Positions 37,463 through 45,563 of a stretch of 64,000 nucleotides of DNA are shown piece by piece (the first letter of the stretch is position 1; each line of letters opens with the position of its first letter). Made by a program: the position numbers and the translations under genes. The DNA is from an uncultured Acetatifactor sp. (GTDB lineage: Bacteria; Bacillota; Clostridia; Lachnospirales; Lachnospiraceae): the NCBI GenBank assembly GCA_934426825.1, contig CAKRYI010000001.1:434001-498000 (forward strand). The letters run 5' to 3'. The notes under the pieces are model-generated. The model did not search any database. It saw only the letters and a list, made by a program, of their open reading frames with translations, and was not told the origin of the DNA.

Positions 37463-37500
37463 TACCTCCAATACCTCCACTTTTCTCGTCACCTCCAATA
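37449..37500 (-). repeat. 27-bp tandem duplication at the dprA start
   Basis: Two 25-base copies with two mismatches, spaced by two bases (37449-37473 and 37476-37500), each carry a GGAGGT ribosome-site-like core and the sequence GAGAAAAGTGGA. The duplication spans the comM stop and the possible dprA starts, giving two alternative initiation regions. Confidence 0.85.
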
Positions 37501-39036
37501 CTCTCTTGCCGGTCGAAAGCATGCCGCCTCCATCAGGTGTTCCTTTTGAATTTCTTTCTCGCCCGCCAAATCCGCAATGGTACGTGCCACTCTACGGATG
37601 CGGTGATAAGCGCGCACACTGAGCCGCAGGGATTCATACAACTGCTCCATACATTTTTGTTCCGCCGCTCCCAAGGCACAAAATTTGTCCATATCCACAG
37701 CCTCCACATCTGCATTAAAATGGTAGGAACTGTTTTGAAACCGTTCCTCCTGCATACTCCTTGCCGACATCACTCTCTTTCGGATGGACGCACTGCTCTC
37801 CCCCGTTGCATGCTCCGTCTTTCTTAAGCTGACCGCATCCACCGGCTGAATCTCCACACACAAGTCAATGCGGTCAAGTAATGGACCGGAAACTCTACCC
37901 ATATATTTTCCTATCATGGTTTCCGTACAAGTACAGCGGTTTCTGTCAGGGTAAAACCCGCAAGGACATGGATTCATGGCGCATACCAGCATAAAATCTG
38001 CCGGATAAGTGACGTTCTGACTCGCCCTTGCCACATACACTTTCTTATCCTCTATGGGTTGTCTCATGCTGTCCAACACCTGCCTTGAAAACTCCGGCAA
38101 TTCGTCCAAAAACAGCACGCCCCTGTGGGCAAGGGATATGATTCCCGGCTTCGGACGGCTGCCCCCTCCCGTCAGTGCTGCCATGGAAACCGAATGGTGA
38201 GGTGCCTGAAAAGGTCTCTGCGTTATCAGCGCATTCTCTCCTATCTGCCCCGCCACGCTGGCTACGGAGGTCACCTCCAGACTTTCCTCCAATGTCAGCG
38301 GCGGTAAAATGCCCGGTATACTTTTCGCAATCATGGATTTTCCCGCTCCCGGCGGTCCTGTCATTAACAGATTGTGAAATCCCGCCGCCGCGATTTCTGC
38401 CGCTCTCTTAGCGCTTTCCTGTCCTATGATTTCTGAAAAATCATAGCGGCATTCTCTTTCCCTTTCCGTAAAAAGGCTTTCGGTGTCCACCTGTACCTGT
38501 GTCAGAATCTTTTCCCGCTTTTCTGCAGATTCCTGCAAAAAAGAAAGTACCTGCGCGATATTTTCCGCTCCCCGCACGCGAATGCCCGGTATCACCGCTC
38601 CTTCCCCCGCATTTTCTTTCGGAACGATACACTCTTTCACACCACGCAACGCAGCCTCCCTCACAATGGGAAGTACTCCCCGTACCCTTCGGATTTCGCC
38701 GTTTAATCCCAATTCCCCAAGGAAAAGGATTCCCTGTGCCGCTTCCTTTGGAAAATACTTTAATGACTCCAGCACACCCACTGCTATGGGCAAATCGAAC
38801 CCGGTTCCCTCTTTCCTTCTGTCCGCCGGAGAAAGATTCACGGTAATGTGCATTGGAGGAATACTCAGTCCTGCATTTTTCAGTGCCACCTGTACCCTCT
38901 CCCGTGATTCACGTACCTCTCCCGCCAACGAACCGACCATGTTAAACATGGGAAGTCCCGATGCGGCGTCCACTTCCACGCAGACCGGATATGCGCTGAT
39001 TCCGGTCAATGCGCCCGATAAAATCGTACTGTACAT
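37489..39036 (-). CDS. comM: YifB/ComM-family Mg-chelatase-like AAA+ ATPase
   Basis: ComM is a helicase that extends branch migration during natural transformation. The 515-residue product has an N-terminal Lon-like domain (VNLSPADRRKEGTGFDLPIA), Walker A TGPPGAGKSMIAKSIPGILP near residue 215, and Walker B GVLFLDELPEFS. A Cys cluster in CAMNPCPCGFYPDRNRCTCT and a C-terminal Mg_chelatase_C domain follow. It is directly upstream of dprA, whose start it overlaps or abuts, suggesting joint expression of DNA-uptake functions. Confidence 0.94.
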   Translation of the reverse strand: MYSTILSGALTGISAYPVCVEVDAASGLPMFNMVGSLAGEVRESRERVQVALKNAGLSIPPMHITVNLSPADRRKEGTGFDLPIAVGVLESLKYFPKEAAQGILFLGELGLNGEIRRVRGVLPIVREAALRGVKECIVPKENAGEGAVIPGIRVRGAENIAQVLSFLQESAEKREKILTQVQVDTESLFTERERECRYDFSEIIGQESAKRAAEIAAAGFHNLLMTGPPGAGKSMIAKSIPGILPPLTLEESLEVTSVASVAGQIGENALITQRPFQAPHHSVSMAALTGGGSRPKPGIISLAHRGVLFLDELPEFSRQVLDSMRQPIEDKKVYVARASQNVTYPADFMLVCAMNPCPCGFYPDRNRCTCTETMIGKYMGRVSGPLLDRIDLCVEIQPVDAVSLRKTEHATGESSASIRKRVMSARSMQEERFQNSSYHFNADVEAVDMDKFCALGAAEQKCMEQLYESLRLSVRAYHRIRRVARTIADLAGEKEIQKEHLMEAACFRPAREYWR

Positions 39037-39477
39037 AAAACCTCCTGTATTTTACTGAAATGAATTTTTGATATGAAAATTAATTGGACTGATTAAAATA
39101 ATTGATATAGATTAAATCATTTTGAATTTAACTTTTCTGAACTCGGCAGCATTGACTTTAACCATTCTGACCTTCATGAATTTGGAGCAGAAGAAAATCT
39201 CAGACCTGTTGAAACTTTATTTAAAAATATTTTGATAATTGACAAAAAGGGGAAAAATTTGACTTGGACTTTCCCAATTACGAACCTTGAAACAAGAAAT
39301 GCTAAACAGATATATTCATGCCGGATATTTGGGGAAAATCCCCAAAATATCCGGACACATTTTAAAGATAAGACATTCTTATGAAATGAAAGCACTCTGC
39401 GCACACCGTGGTTCCATTCCACAACACCTAAAGAGCATATATAACATATATAATAGAAGAAACCACGCAAATCAAAA
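39037..39477. other. AT-rich gap with stem-loop and a start-less open frame
   Basis: This 441-base stretch between pilT and comM has no convincing gene. A plus-strand frame stays open from 39106 to 39384 (92 codons) without a good start; it reads like a decayed coding fragment (ENLRPVETLFKNILIIDKKG in part). A minus-strand frame, 39174-39470, overlaps it and has no recognisable domain. A strong inverted repeat CCGGATATTT-GGGG/CCCC-AAATATCCGG with one bulged base lies at 39321-39354. I see no terminator T-run next to it. Confidence 0.55.
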
Positions 39478-40530
39478 TCAGATTTTAATGCTCATGGCAT
39501 CCGGATCCTGGGCAAACTGGATTGCCATATCACGGGTAATCTTTCCTTCAAAATAGAGCTGGCAGATTGCCTCATCCATGGTAATCATTCCCAATTTCCG
39601 GTTGGTCTGCATGACACTGGGAAGCTGATGCGACTTGCCCTCGCGAATCAGGTTGCGAACCGCATGATTGGCGTGCATTACCTCAAATGCCGCCACACGC
39701 CCTCTTCCGTCCGACGTCGGAATCAACTGCTGGGAGATAACTGCCTCCAACACATTGGAAAGCTGTACACGGATTTGCTGCTGCTGATGAGGAGGGAACA
39801 CGTCAATGACTCTGTCCACCGTACTTGCCGCACCAATGGTATGCAGTGTGGACAGCACCAAATGTCCTGTCTCCGCAGCCGTGATGGCAACACTGATAGT
39901 CTCAAAGTCTCTCATCTCACCCACAAGAATTACGTCCGGATCCTCACGCAAAGCTGCTCTTAAGGCATTGGCGTAATTTTCCGAATCCAGACCAATCTCT
40001 CGCTGGTTTACCATGGATTTTTTATGCTGGTGTAAATACTCTATGGGGTCCTCCAGTGTAATCACATGGGCGTCCCGATATGTGTTAATCTTATCAATAA
40101 TTGCCGCCAGAGTGGTAGACTTACCGCTTCCCGTCGGTCCTGTTACAAGCACCAGACCTCTCTTTCTCTGATAGAGGTCAATCACGGAGTCCGGCACACC
40201 CAGTTCTTCCGGGGAAGGCACCTGCGTTCCCACCAGTCGGAATGCGATTGCCACGGAACCGCGCTGCTTGTAGGCATTCACACGATACCGTCCGCAGTTG
40301 GGAATGGAGAAAGACATATCATACTCTCCCCTCTCCTCAAAACGGTCTCTCTGGGACTCTGTCATAATCCCCACCAAAACATCCAGTGTATCTGCCGGGA
40401 GCATTTTCGGAAAATCCATCGTCAAAAGCTCCCCGTTTACTCTCATTTTGGGCGGGATTCCCACCGTCAGGTGCACATCACTTGCACCTGCCTCTTTTGC
40501 AGTGCGCAATATATCTTCAATTACAGGCAT
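39478..40530 (-). CDS. pilT: Type IV pilus retraction ATPase PilT
   Basis: PilT powers pilus retraction and twitching, and can aid DNA uptake. The 350-residue product has the PilT N-terminal domain (MPVIEDILRTAKEAGASDVHLT), Walker A GPTGSGKSTTLAAIIDKIN, and the Asp box VITLEDPIEYLHQHKKSMVNQ (quoted core DPIEYLHQHKKSMV). Walker B is DPDVILVGEMRDFET, and the His box is ETGHLVLSTLHT. I chose the ATG at 40530 with GGGGG upstream. No pilin, pilB or pilC is in the window. It is coupled to the HD-domain gene, one base away. Confidence 0.94.
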   Translation of the reverse strand: MPVIEDILRTAKEAGASDVHLTVGIPPKMRVNGELLTMDFPKMLPADTLDVLVGIMTESQRDRFEERGEYDMSFSIPNCGRYRVNAYKQRGSVAIAFRLVGTQVPSPEELGVPDSVIDLYQRKRGLVLVTGPTGSGKSTTLAAIIDKINTYRDAHVITLEDPIEYLHQHKKSMVNQREIGLDSENYANALRAALREDPDVILVGEMRDFETISVAITAAETGHLVLSTLHTIGAASTVDRVIDVFPPHQQQQIRVQLSNVLEAVISQQLIPTSDGRGRVAAFEVMHANHAVRNLIREGKSHQLPSVMQTNRKLGMITMDEAICQLYFEGKITRDMAIQFAQDPDAMSIKI

Positions 40531-40531
40531 T

Positions 40532-41638
40532 TTATTTTCCCCCTTCTTCCGTCCGGTATCCTGTCGCCTGCACTGCTGCATTGTCCATGATATAACGGTT
40601 ATCCAATGTTTTCATAACGTCTGTAACCATAAGGTCACTGTTGATTGCAAGAGACAAATCCACAATACTGTTATCCTTAAAGCTCAGCACCACGGGCTGT
40701 AAAATATTCTTCGGATTTTCCGCCAGCACCAGTGCTTTCTCTCCGGTATTTAACTCCACACTGACTCCGGCAAATAAAATATTCACCGACTGAATCAGCG
40801 CCTGTACCACCTTCGGGTCATACAGCTCGGGATGATCCATCAGTTCCCTGACAGCACCGACCTCCGATTTGCTTTCGCCGCCAAGGCTCATTGCCGTAAG
40901 CTCGTCATACCGGTTTGCCACCTCCAGCACCTTTGCACCGGTGAAAATCTTGGCTGTCGGTCCCGGATTCTCTCCCATCTGCAAATCAGCAGCCTGATTG
41001 CAGATTCTGCGGATACTTGCTCCGTCCGTGGAAAATGCACCCTCTATCAGTCCCGACGCCTGTATCTGCGCCTCGTATACGGTTTTCTTTTCATCCTCGG
41101 ACAAATCATCCCGATAAGCGAACTCTCCGCCTAAAATAATCTTGCCGATGTCGTGTACAATCGCCGCCTCCACGGTATGAATCTGCTCATCCCTCTTGAT
41201 ATTCAAAACATGGGTAATCATAGTGCAGAGAATTGCCACATTCAGGGAATGGTGATAGACATAATCCTCCCTGCTTCTGAGGTTCTGGTAGAAATTCATT
41301 TTCCCGTCCAGATGTCCGTAATTTCTGATAATCATATCGGCTATAATTGGAATTCGTCTCTGATTCCCCGTGGAAAGAATTTTCTTAATTTCATCCTGAA
41401 TGGAAAAGATAGTCAATATCTGGAAACGCTCAAATTCCAAATCCTCCTCCGATGCCGGGGGCAGGGGTTCTGCCGGTTCCAGTATGTAAATACCTAAAAG
41501 TCCGAAATTTTGTACACTATCAATGGCAAGGGCAGAAAGTTTGGAGTCTCTTTCAAAGAGAAGAACACCCTTTTTGCTGTACACGGGACGTGCCAGACGC
41601 ATCCCTATTTTTAAATCTTCCGTCCTTACAAACCGCAT
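40532..41638 (-). CDS. HD-domain protein with degenerate GYP region
   Basis: The 368-residue product has an N-terminal DUF3391-like segment (about 1-55, VRTEDLKIGMRLARPVYSKKG) and an HD-type phosphohydrolase fold with VHDIGK at H162/D163. The HHE...GYP block that defines active HD-GYP c-di-GMP phosphodiesterases is absent. The expected region instead reads through ASGLIEGAFSTDGASIRRIC to GAKVLEVANRYDELTAMSLGG. The C-terminal 80 residues form an extra beta-rich domain. I chose the second ATG (41638), since the upstream one abuts the ribosome site. It precedes pilT with almost no gap. Function is unproven; it may be a c-di-GMP sensor or scaffold for pilus control. Confidence 0.82.
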   Translation of the reverse strand: MRFVRTEDLKIGMRLARPVYSKKGVLLFERDSKLSALAIDSVQNFGLLGIYILEPAEPLPPASEEDLEFERFQILTIFSIQDEIKKILSTGNQRRIPIIADMIIRNYGHLDGKMNFYQNLRSREDYVYHHSLNVAILCTMITHVLNIKRDEQIHTVEAAIVHDIGKIILGGEFAYRDDLSEDEKKTVYEAQIQASGLIEGAFSTDGASIRRICNQAADLQMGENPGPTAKIFTGAKVLEVANRYDELTAMSLGGESKSEVGAVRELMDHPELYDPKVVQALIQSVNILFAGVSVELNTGEKALVLAENPKNILQPVVLSFKDNSIVDLSLAINSDLMVTDVMKTLDNRYIMDNAAVQATGYRTEEGGK

Positions 41639-41668
41639 GAAACTCATCCTCTTTTTTCTTCTGAAAAT

Positions 41669-41696
41669 AAGGGCAGAGTGCTCACCCCGCCCTTTA
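41669..41696 (-). terminator. Likely terminator after the sigK-like gene
   Basis: On the sense strand an AAGGGC/GCCCTT stem with a wobble-paired inner GGGTG/CACTC part is followed by TTATTTTC. It lies between the sigK-like gene and the HD-domain gene. The T-run is imperfect. Confidence 0.45.
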
Positions 41697-41771
41697 TTGT
41701 ACAGTATATCGTATTTTCATGCGCTTGACAAGATTTCTTTGTGCTTTTTACCTATTAATCTTATCTTAATC

Positions 41772-42407
41772 TTATGCCTTTTCAAATCCTTCCCGCAACT
41801 TTTGCAGTGCCTTTTTCTCAATCCGGGACACATAACTGCGTGAAATTCCAAAGCGGCTTCCAATTTCGCTCTGGGTCATCTCCGCCCCCTGACAAAGTCC
41901 GTAGCGGAGAATCAATATTTGCTTCTCGCGTTCACTCAGGCAGCTTTCCATCAGACGAAACAGTTTCATTTTCCTGTGGCAAAGCTCCATATTATCAATA
42001 ATATCCGGCTGTTGCTGCTCAATCACATCCATCAGGTGGATTTCATTGCCTTCTTTGTCCTGTCCGATTGGCTCAAACAGAGACACTTCTTTTGACGTCT
42101 TTTTTTTGCTGCGCAAAAGCATTAACAGTTCGTTGTCTATACACCGGCAGGCATATGTGGCAAGGTGTCCTTTTCCCGCGTCAAAGGTTTCCACCGCCTT
42201 GATTAATCCGATACACCCGATAGATATCAAGTCTTCCATATCTTCATCCACGTTCTGGTATTTCTTGGCAATATGCGCCACCAGACGCAGGTTTCTCTCA
42301 ATCAGGATTTCTTTCGCCTGTCTGGACTCTGCATCGGTACCTTCCTTCAACAGACGGACATAACTGGCTTCTTCTTCCGGGCTCAGAGGTTTCTGAAAGG
42401 TTTTCAA
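41772..42407 (-). CDS. sigK: Sporulation-type sigma factor, SigK-like
   Basis: The 211-residue product has sigma-70 region 2 (ILIERNLRLVAHIAKKY, DLISIGCIGLIKAVETFDAGKG), a KKTSKEVSLFEPIGQDKEGNE linker and region 4 (SRFGISRSYVSRIEKKALQKL). The linker is characteristic of the SigE/SigK/SigF mother-cell group, and the overall match is closest to SigK. It lacks a 20-residue pro-sequence: the protein starts KTFQKPLSPEEE, close to mature SigK. The gene is contiguous, not split by a skin-type element. In a spore-former, late mother-cell transcription is the expected role. Confidence 0.88.
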   Translation of the reverse strand: MKTFQKPLSPEEEASYVRLLKEGTDAESRQAKEILIERNLRLVAHIAKKYQNVDEDMEDLISIGCIGLIKAVETFDAGKGHLATYACRCIDNELLMLLRSKKKTSKEVSLFEPIGQDKEGNEIHLMDVIEQQQPDIIDNMELCHRKMKLFRLMESCLSEREKQILILRYGLCQGAEMTQSEIGSRFGISRSYVSRIEKKALQKLREGFEKA

Positions 42408-42468
42408 AACATTCTCCGTGGATTGCTCTTAACAATAGTCTATGAAAACCTCTTCCTTCAAGTGCACG

Positions 42469-43620
42469 TCACCCCATTAAAAACTGTGCCATTACATAAT
42501 TACTCAGATCCAACCCACGCTTGGTCAGTGCCACCCGCCTGTCCGAGTCCTCACATTCCCTCACATACAAAAGACCGTCCTCACAGTTTTTGCGGATAAC
42601 TTCACGGTACACGTCCTCCATGCTCCTGTCAAAGCGCTTTTCAAACTCACCCATGCTCACCCCGGCAGTCATTCTTAGTCCCAAAAACATGAACTCTTCC
42701 ATACAGTCGTTTTCGTTAAGCTCTTGTACTGCGCTGCGACACTCTAGCGGGTCGTCTAAATACTTAGACAGACTTTCTTCGTTTTGAAAACGTGTCTCCC
42801 GCACCAGCGACGCCGCTCCGATTCCGAATCCCACATAATCGGTTCTGCGCCAGTAACCGAAGTTATGGCGGCACTCATACCCTTTTTTTGCATAATTGGA
42901 TATTTCATACCGCTCATATCCCGCCTGCGCCAATATTCTTTCCGTCTGCTCATACATCAGGCGTTCCTCGTCCTCATCCGGAAGCAACAGTTTTCCCTCC
43001 TCCTGCATGCGGTAAAAAGGAGTTCCCTCCTCCACAATCAGGCTGTACGCCGAAATATGCTCCGGCTGTGGATTCAGTGCCAGTATTTTTTGCAGGGTAC
43101 TACGGTAAGAATCCACATTCTGTCCGGGCAGAGCACTCATCACATCCACATTCACATTCACAAATCCCGCCTGCCGCACCAGCCGGTATGTTCTTTCAAA
43201 GTCCTCCCAGCTGTGGATTCTTCCGATTCGTTTTAATTCCTCATTGTCCGCCGACTGCAGTCCGATACTGAGGCGGTTGACACCTGCCTTTTTGTACTGC
43301 TTCAGCCTGTCCGCCTCCACCGTTCCGGGATTTACCTCCATGGTAATCTCTGCCTTGTCCGAAACATGGAAATCTCTGTAAACTACAGATAACAGCTTTC
43401 CAATCCACTCAGCATCCACCGCCGACGGTGTTCCGCCGCCGATAAATATGGTATCTACGAGATATTCCCTGTATTCCCCCGCTCTGCAGACCGTCTCTTT
43501 TATGAGTGCCTCCATATAGGCATCCTGCACGGTTCTATCCGCCGGTGCGGACAGAAAATCGCAGTACAGGCACTTTCTCACGCAAAAGGGAATATGAAAA
43601 TACAATTCCAGTTTATTCAT
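42469..43620 (-). CDS. hemW: Radical SAM family heme chaperone HemW
   Basis: HemW binds heme and a 4Fe-4S cluster, and is often misnamed coproporphyrinogen oxidase. The 383-residue product has the CX3CX2C motif FCVRKCLYCDF (C13, C17, C20). GGGTPSAVD, then the HemN-type C-terminal region (NYAKKGYECRHNFGYWR) follow. It sits directly downstream of lepA, as in many Firmicutes. Confidence 0.94.
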   Translation of the reverse strand: MNKLELYFHIPFCVRKCLYCDFLSAPADRTVQDAYMEALIKETVCRAGEYREYLVDTIFIGGGTPSAVDAEWIGKLLSVVYRDFHVSDKAEITMEVNPGTVEADRLKQYKKAGVNRLSIGLQSADNEELKRIGRIHSWEDFERTYRLVRQAGFVNVNVDVMSALPGQNVDSYRSTLQKILALNPQPEHISAYSLIVEEGTPFYRMQEEGKLLLPDEDEERLMYEQTERILAQAGYERYEISNYAKKGYECRHNFGYWRRTDYVGFGIGAASLVRETRFQNEESLSKYLDDPLECRSAVQELNENDCMEEFMFLGLRMTAGVSMGEFEKRFDRSMEDVYREVIRKNCEDGLLYVRECEDSDRRVALTKRGLDLSNYVMAQFLMG

Positions 43621-43631
43621 TCTTTTATCCG

Positions 43632-45449
43632 TTATTTCTTGTCGTCTAACTTCAACACGCTCATGAAAGCCTTCTGCGGCACTTCCACGTTACCAATCTG
43701 GCGCATACGCTTTTTACCTTCCTTCTGCTTCTCCAAAAGTTTCTTTTTACGGGTAATGTCGCCGCCGTAACACTTGGCAAGCACGTCCTTACGCATGGCT
43801 TTAATCGTCTCTCTGGCGATAATCTTTCCTCCCACCGCTGCCTGAATGGGAATCTCAAACAAGTGTCTCGGTATCTCGTCCTTTAACTTCTCGCACATTT
43901 TTCTGCCTCTCTCGTAAGCAGAATCCGCATGGACGATAAAGGATAATGCGTCCACCTCCTCGCGGTTCACCAGAATATCCAGTTTCACCAGACTGGAACG
44001 CTCATAACCTTTCATATCATAGTCAAAGGAAGCATAACCTCTGGAACGGGATTTCAGTGCGTCAAAGAAATCGTAAATAATCTCGTTTAACGGAAGCTCA
44101 TACTTTAACAAAGCACGGGTTCCCTCAATATATTCCATACCCAGATACCTGCCGCGCCGTTCCTGGCAAAGTTCCATAATGGAGCCGATAAACTCGCTTG
44201 TCACCATAATCTCGGCACTGACAATCGGTTCCTCCATATATTCAATCTCGGAAGGATCCGGCATGTTGGACGGATTGGTAAGCTCCATCACCTCTCCGTT
44301 GGTCTTGTGTATCTTATAGATAACGCCGGGTGCCGTAGTCACCAAATCTAAATTGTACTCTCTCTCCAGACGTTCCTGTATGATTTCCAGATGAAGCAGT
44401 CCCAAAAATCCGCAGCGGAAACCAAAGCCAAGCGCAATGGAGGTCTCCGGCTCGTACTGCAGGGAAGCGTCATTCAACTGCAGCTTTTCCAATGCGTCCC
44501 GCAAATCGGGGTATTTCGCTCCGTCCGCGGGATACAGTCCGCAGTACACCATAGGCTGTACTTTTTTGTAGCCGGGAAGCGGATTTTCACAGGGATTGTT
44601 GTCATCCGTAACCGTGTCGCCCACCGCCGTATCTTTCACATTTTTAATGGAAGCAGTGATATAACCTACCATTCCGGCACTGAGTTCGTCACAGGGAATG
44701 AACTGACCGGCGCCGAAATATCCGACCTCAACCACTTCCTCCTTTGCTCCCGTTGCCATCATGCGGATAACCGTACCCTTTTTCACGGTTCCCTCCACCA
44801 CCCGGCAGAAAATAATAACGCCCTTGTAGGAATCGTACAAAGAGTCAAAAATCAGTGCCTGCAGCGGCGCCGTGGGGTCTCCCTTGGGAGCCGGTATTTT
44901 TTTCACAATCTGCTCCAACACCTCATCGATTCCGATTCCGTTTTTGGCGGAAATAAGAGGAGCGTCCTGCGCCTCGATTCCGATAACGTCCTCGATTTCC
45001 TCGATAACTCTCTGCGGGTCCGCACTGGGCAAATCAATCTTGTTAATAACCGGGAAAACATCCAAATCATGGTCCAATGCCAGATACACATTTGCAAGCG
45101 TCTGCGCCTCAATTCCCTGCGCAGCGTCTACCACCAGAATAGCGCCGTCACATGCCGCCAGAGAGCGGCTTACTTCATAATTAAAGTCCACATGTCCCGG
45201 CGTATCAATCAGGTTGAAAATATATTCCTCCCCGTCCTCGGCGCGGTAAACCGTGCGCACCGCCTGCGCCTTGATGGTGATTCCTCTCTCCCTCTCCAAA
45301 TCCATGTTATCCAGCACCTGTGCCTGCATTTCCCTACTGGTCAAAAGTCCGGTTTTCTCTATGATTCTGTCGGCAAGCGTTGACTTGCCGTGGTCTATAT
45401 GCGCAACAATACAAAAATTACGAATTTTACTCTGGTCAATAGAAGCCAT
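43632..45449 (-). CDS. lepA: Elongation factor 4 (LepA)
   Basis: LepA is a translational GTPase that back-translocates or remodels ribosomes under stress. The 605-residue product has the GTPase domain (CIVAHIDHGKSTLADRIIEK, NLIDTPGHVDFNYEVSRS, NKIDLPSADP). The EF-G-like domains and a LepA_C region (GGDITRKKKLLEKQKEGKKRM) follow. I chose the ATG at 45449, with AGAGG about ten bases upstream. It lies between spoIIP and hemW in the classical order. Confidence 0.97.
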   Translation of the reverse strand: MASIDQSKIRNFCIVAHIDHGKSTLADRIIEKTGLLTSREMQAQVLDNMDLERERGITIKAQAVRTVYRAEDGEEYIFNLIDTPGHVDFNYEVSRSLAACDGAILVVDAAQGIEAQTLANVYLALDHDLDVFPVINKIDLPSADPQRVIEEIEDVIGIEAQDAPLISAKNGIGIDEVLEQIVKKIPAPKGDPTAPLQALIFDSLYDSYKGVIIFCRVVEGTVKKGTVIRMMATGAKEEVVEVGYFGAGQFIPCDELSAGMVGYITASIKNVKDTAVGDTVTDDNNPCENPLPGYKKVQPMVYCGLYPADGAKYPDLRDALEKLQLNDASLQYEPETSIALGFGFRCGFLGLLHLEIIQERLEREYNLDLVTTAPGVIYKIHKTNGEVMELTNPSNMPDPSEIEYMEEPIVSAEIMVTSEFIGSIMELCQERRGRYLGMEYIEGTRALLKYELPLNEIIYDFFDALKSRSRGYASFDYDMKGYERSSLVKLDILVNREEVDALSFIVHADSAYERGRKMCEKLKDEIPRHLFEIPIQAAVGGKIIARETIKAMRKDVLAKCYGGDITRKKKLLEKQKEGKKRMRQIGNVEVPQKAFMSVLKLDDKK

Positions 45450-45563
45450 GTTTTCTTTTCCTCTCAATCGGCTGTTTTCCTTCTACATTAGTCGATTGTA
45501 GCAGAATTTCAGGCTGTTGTCCACGTTATTCTCACGATTTCGGACAGGCTTTGTGCATCCCGC

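Noticed and set aside
39174..39470. 98-residue minus-strand frame between pilT and comM
   Set aside because: No recognisable domain, weak start context, overlaps a plus-strand open frame and a hairpin.
44391..45383. 330-residue plus-strand frame inside lepA
   Set aside because: Antisense to lepA, no supporting signals.
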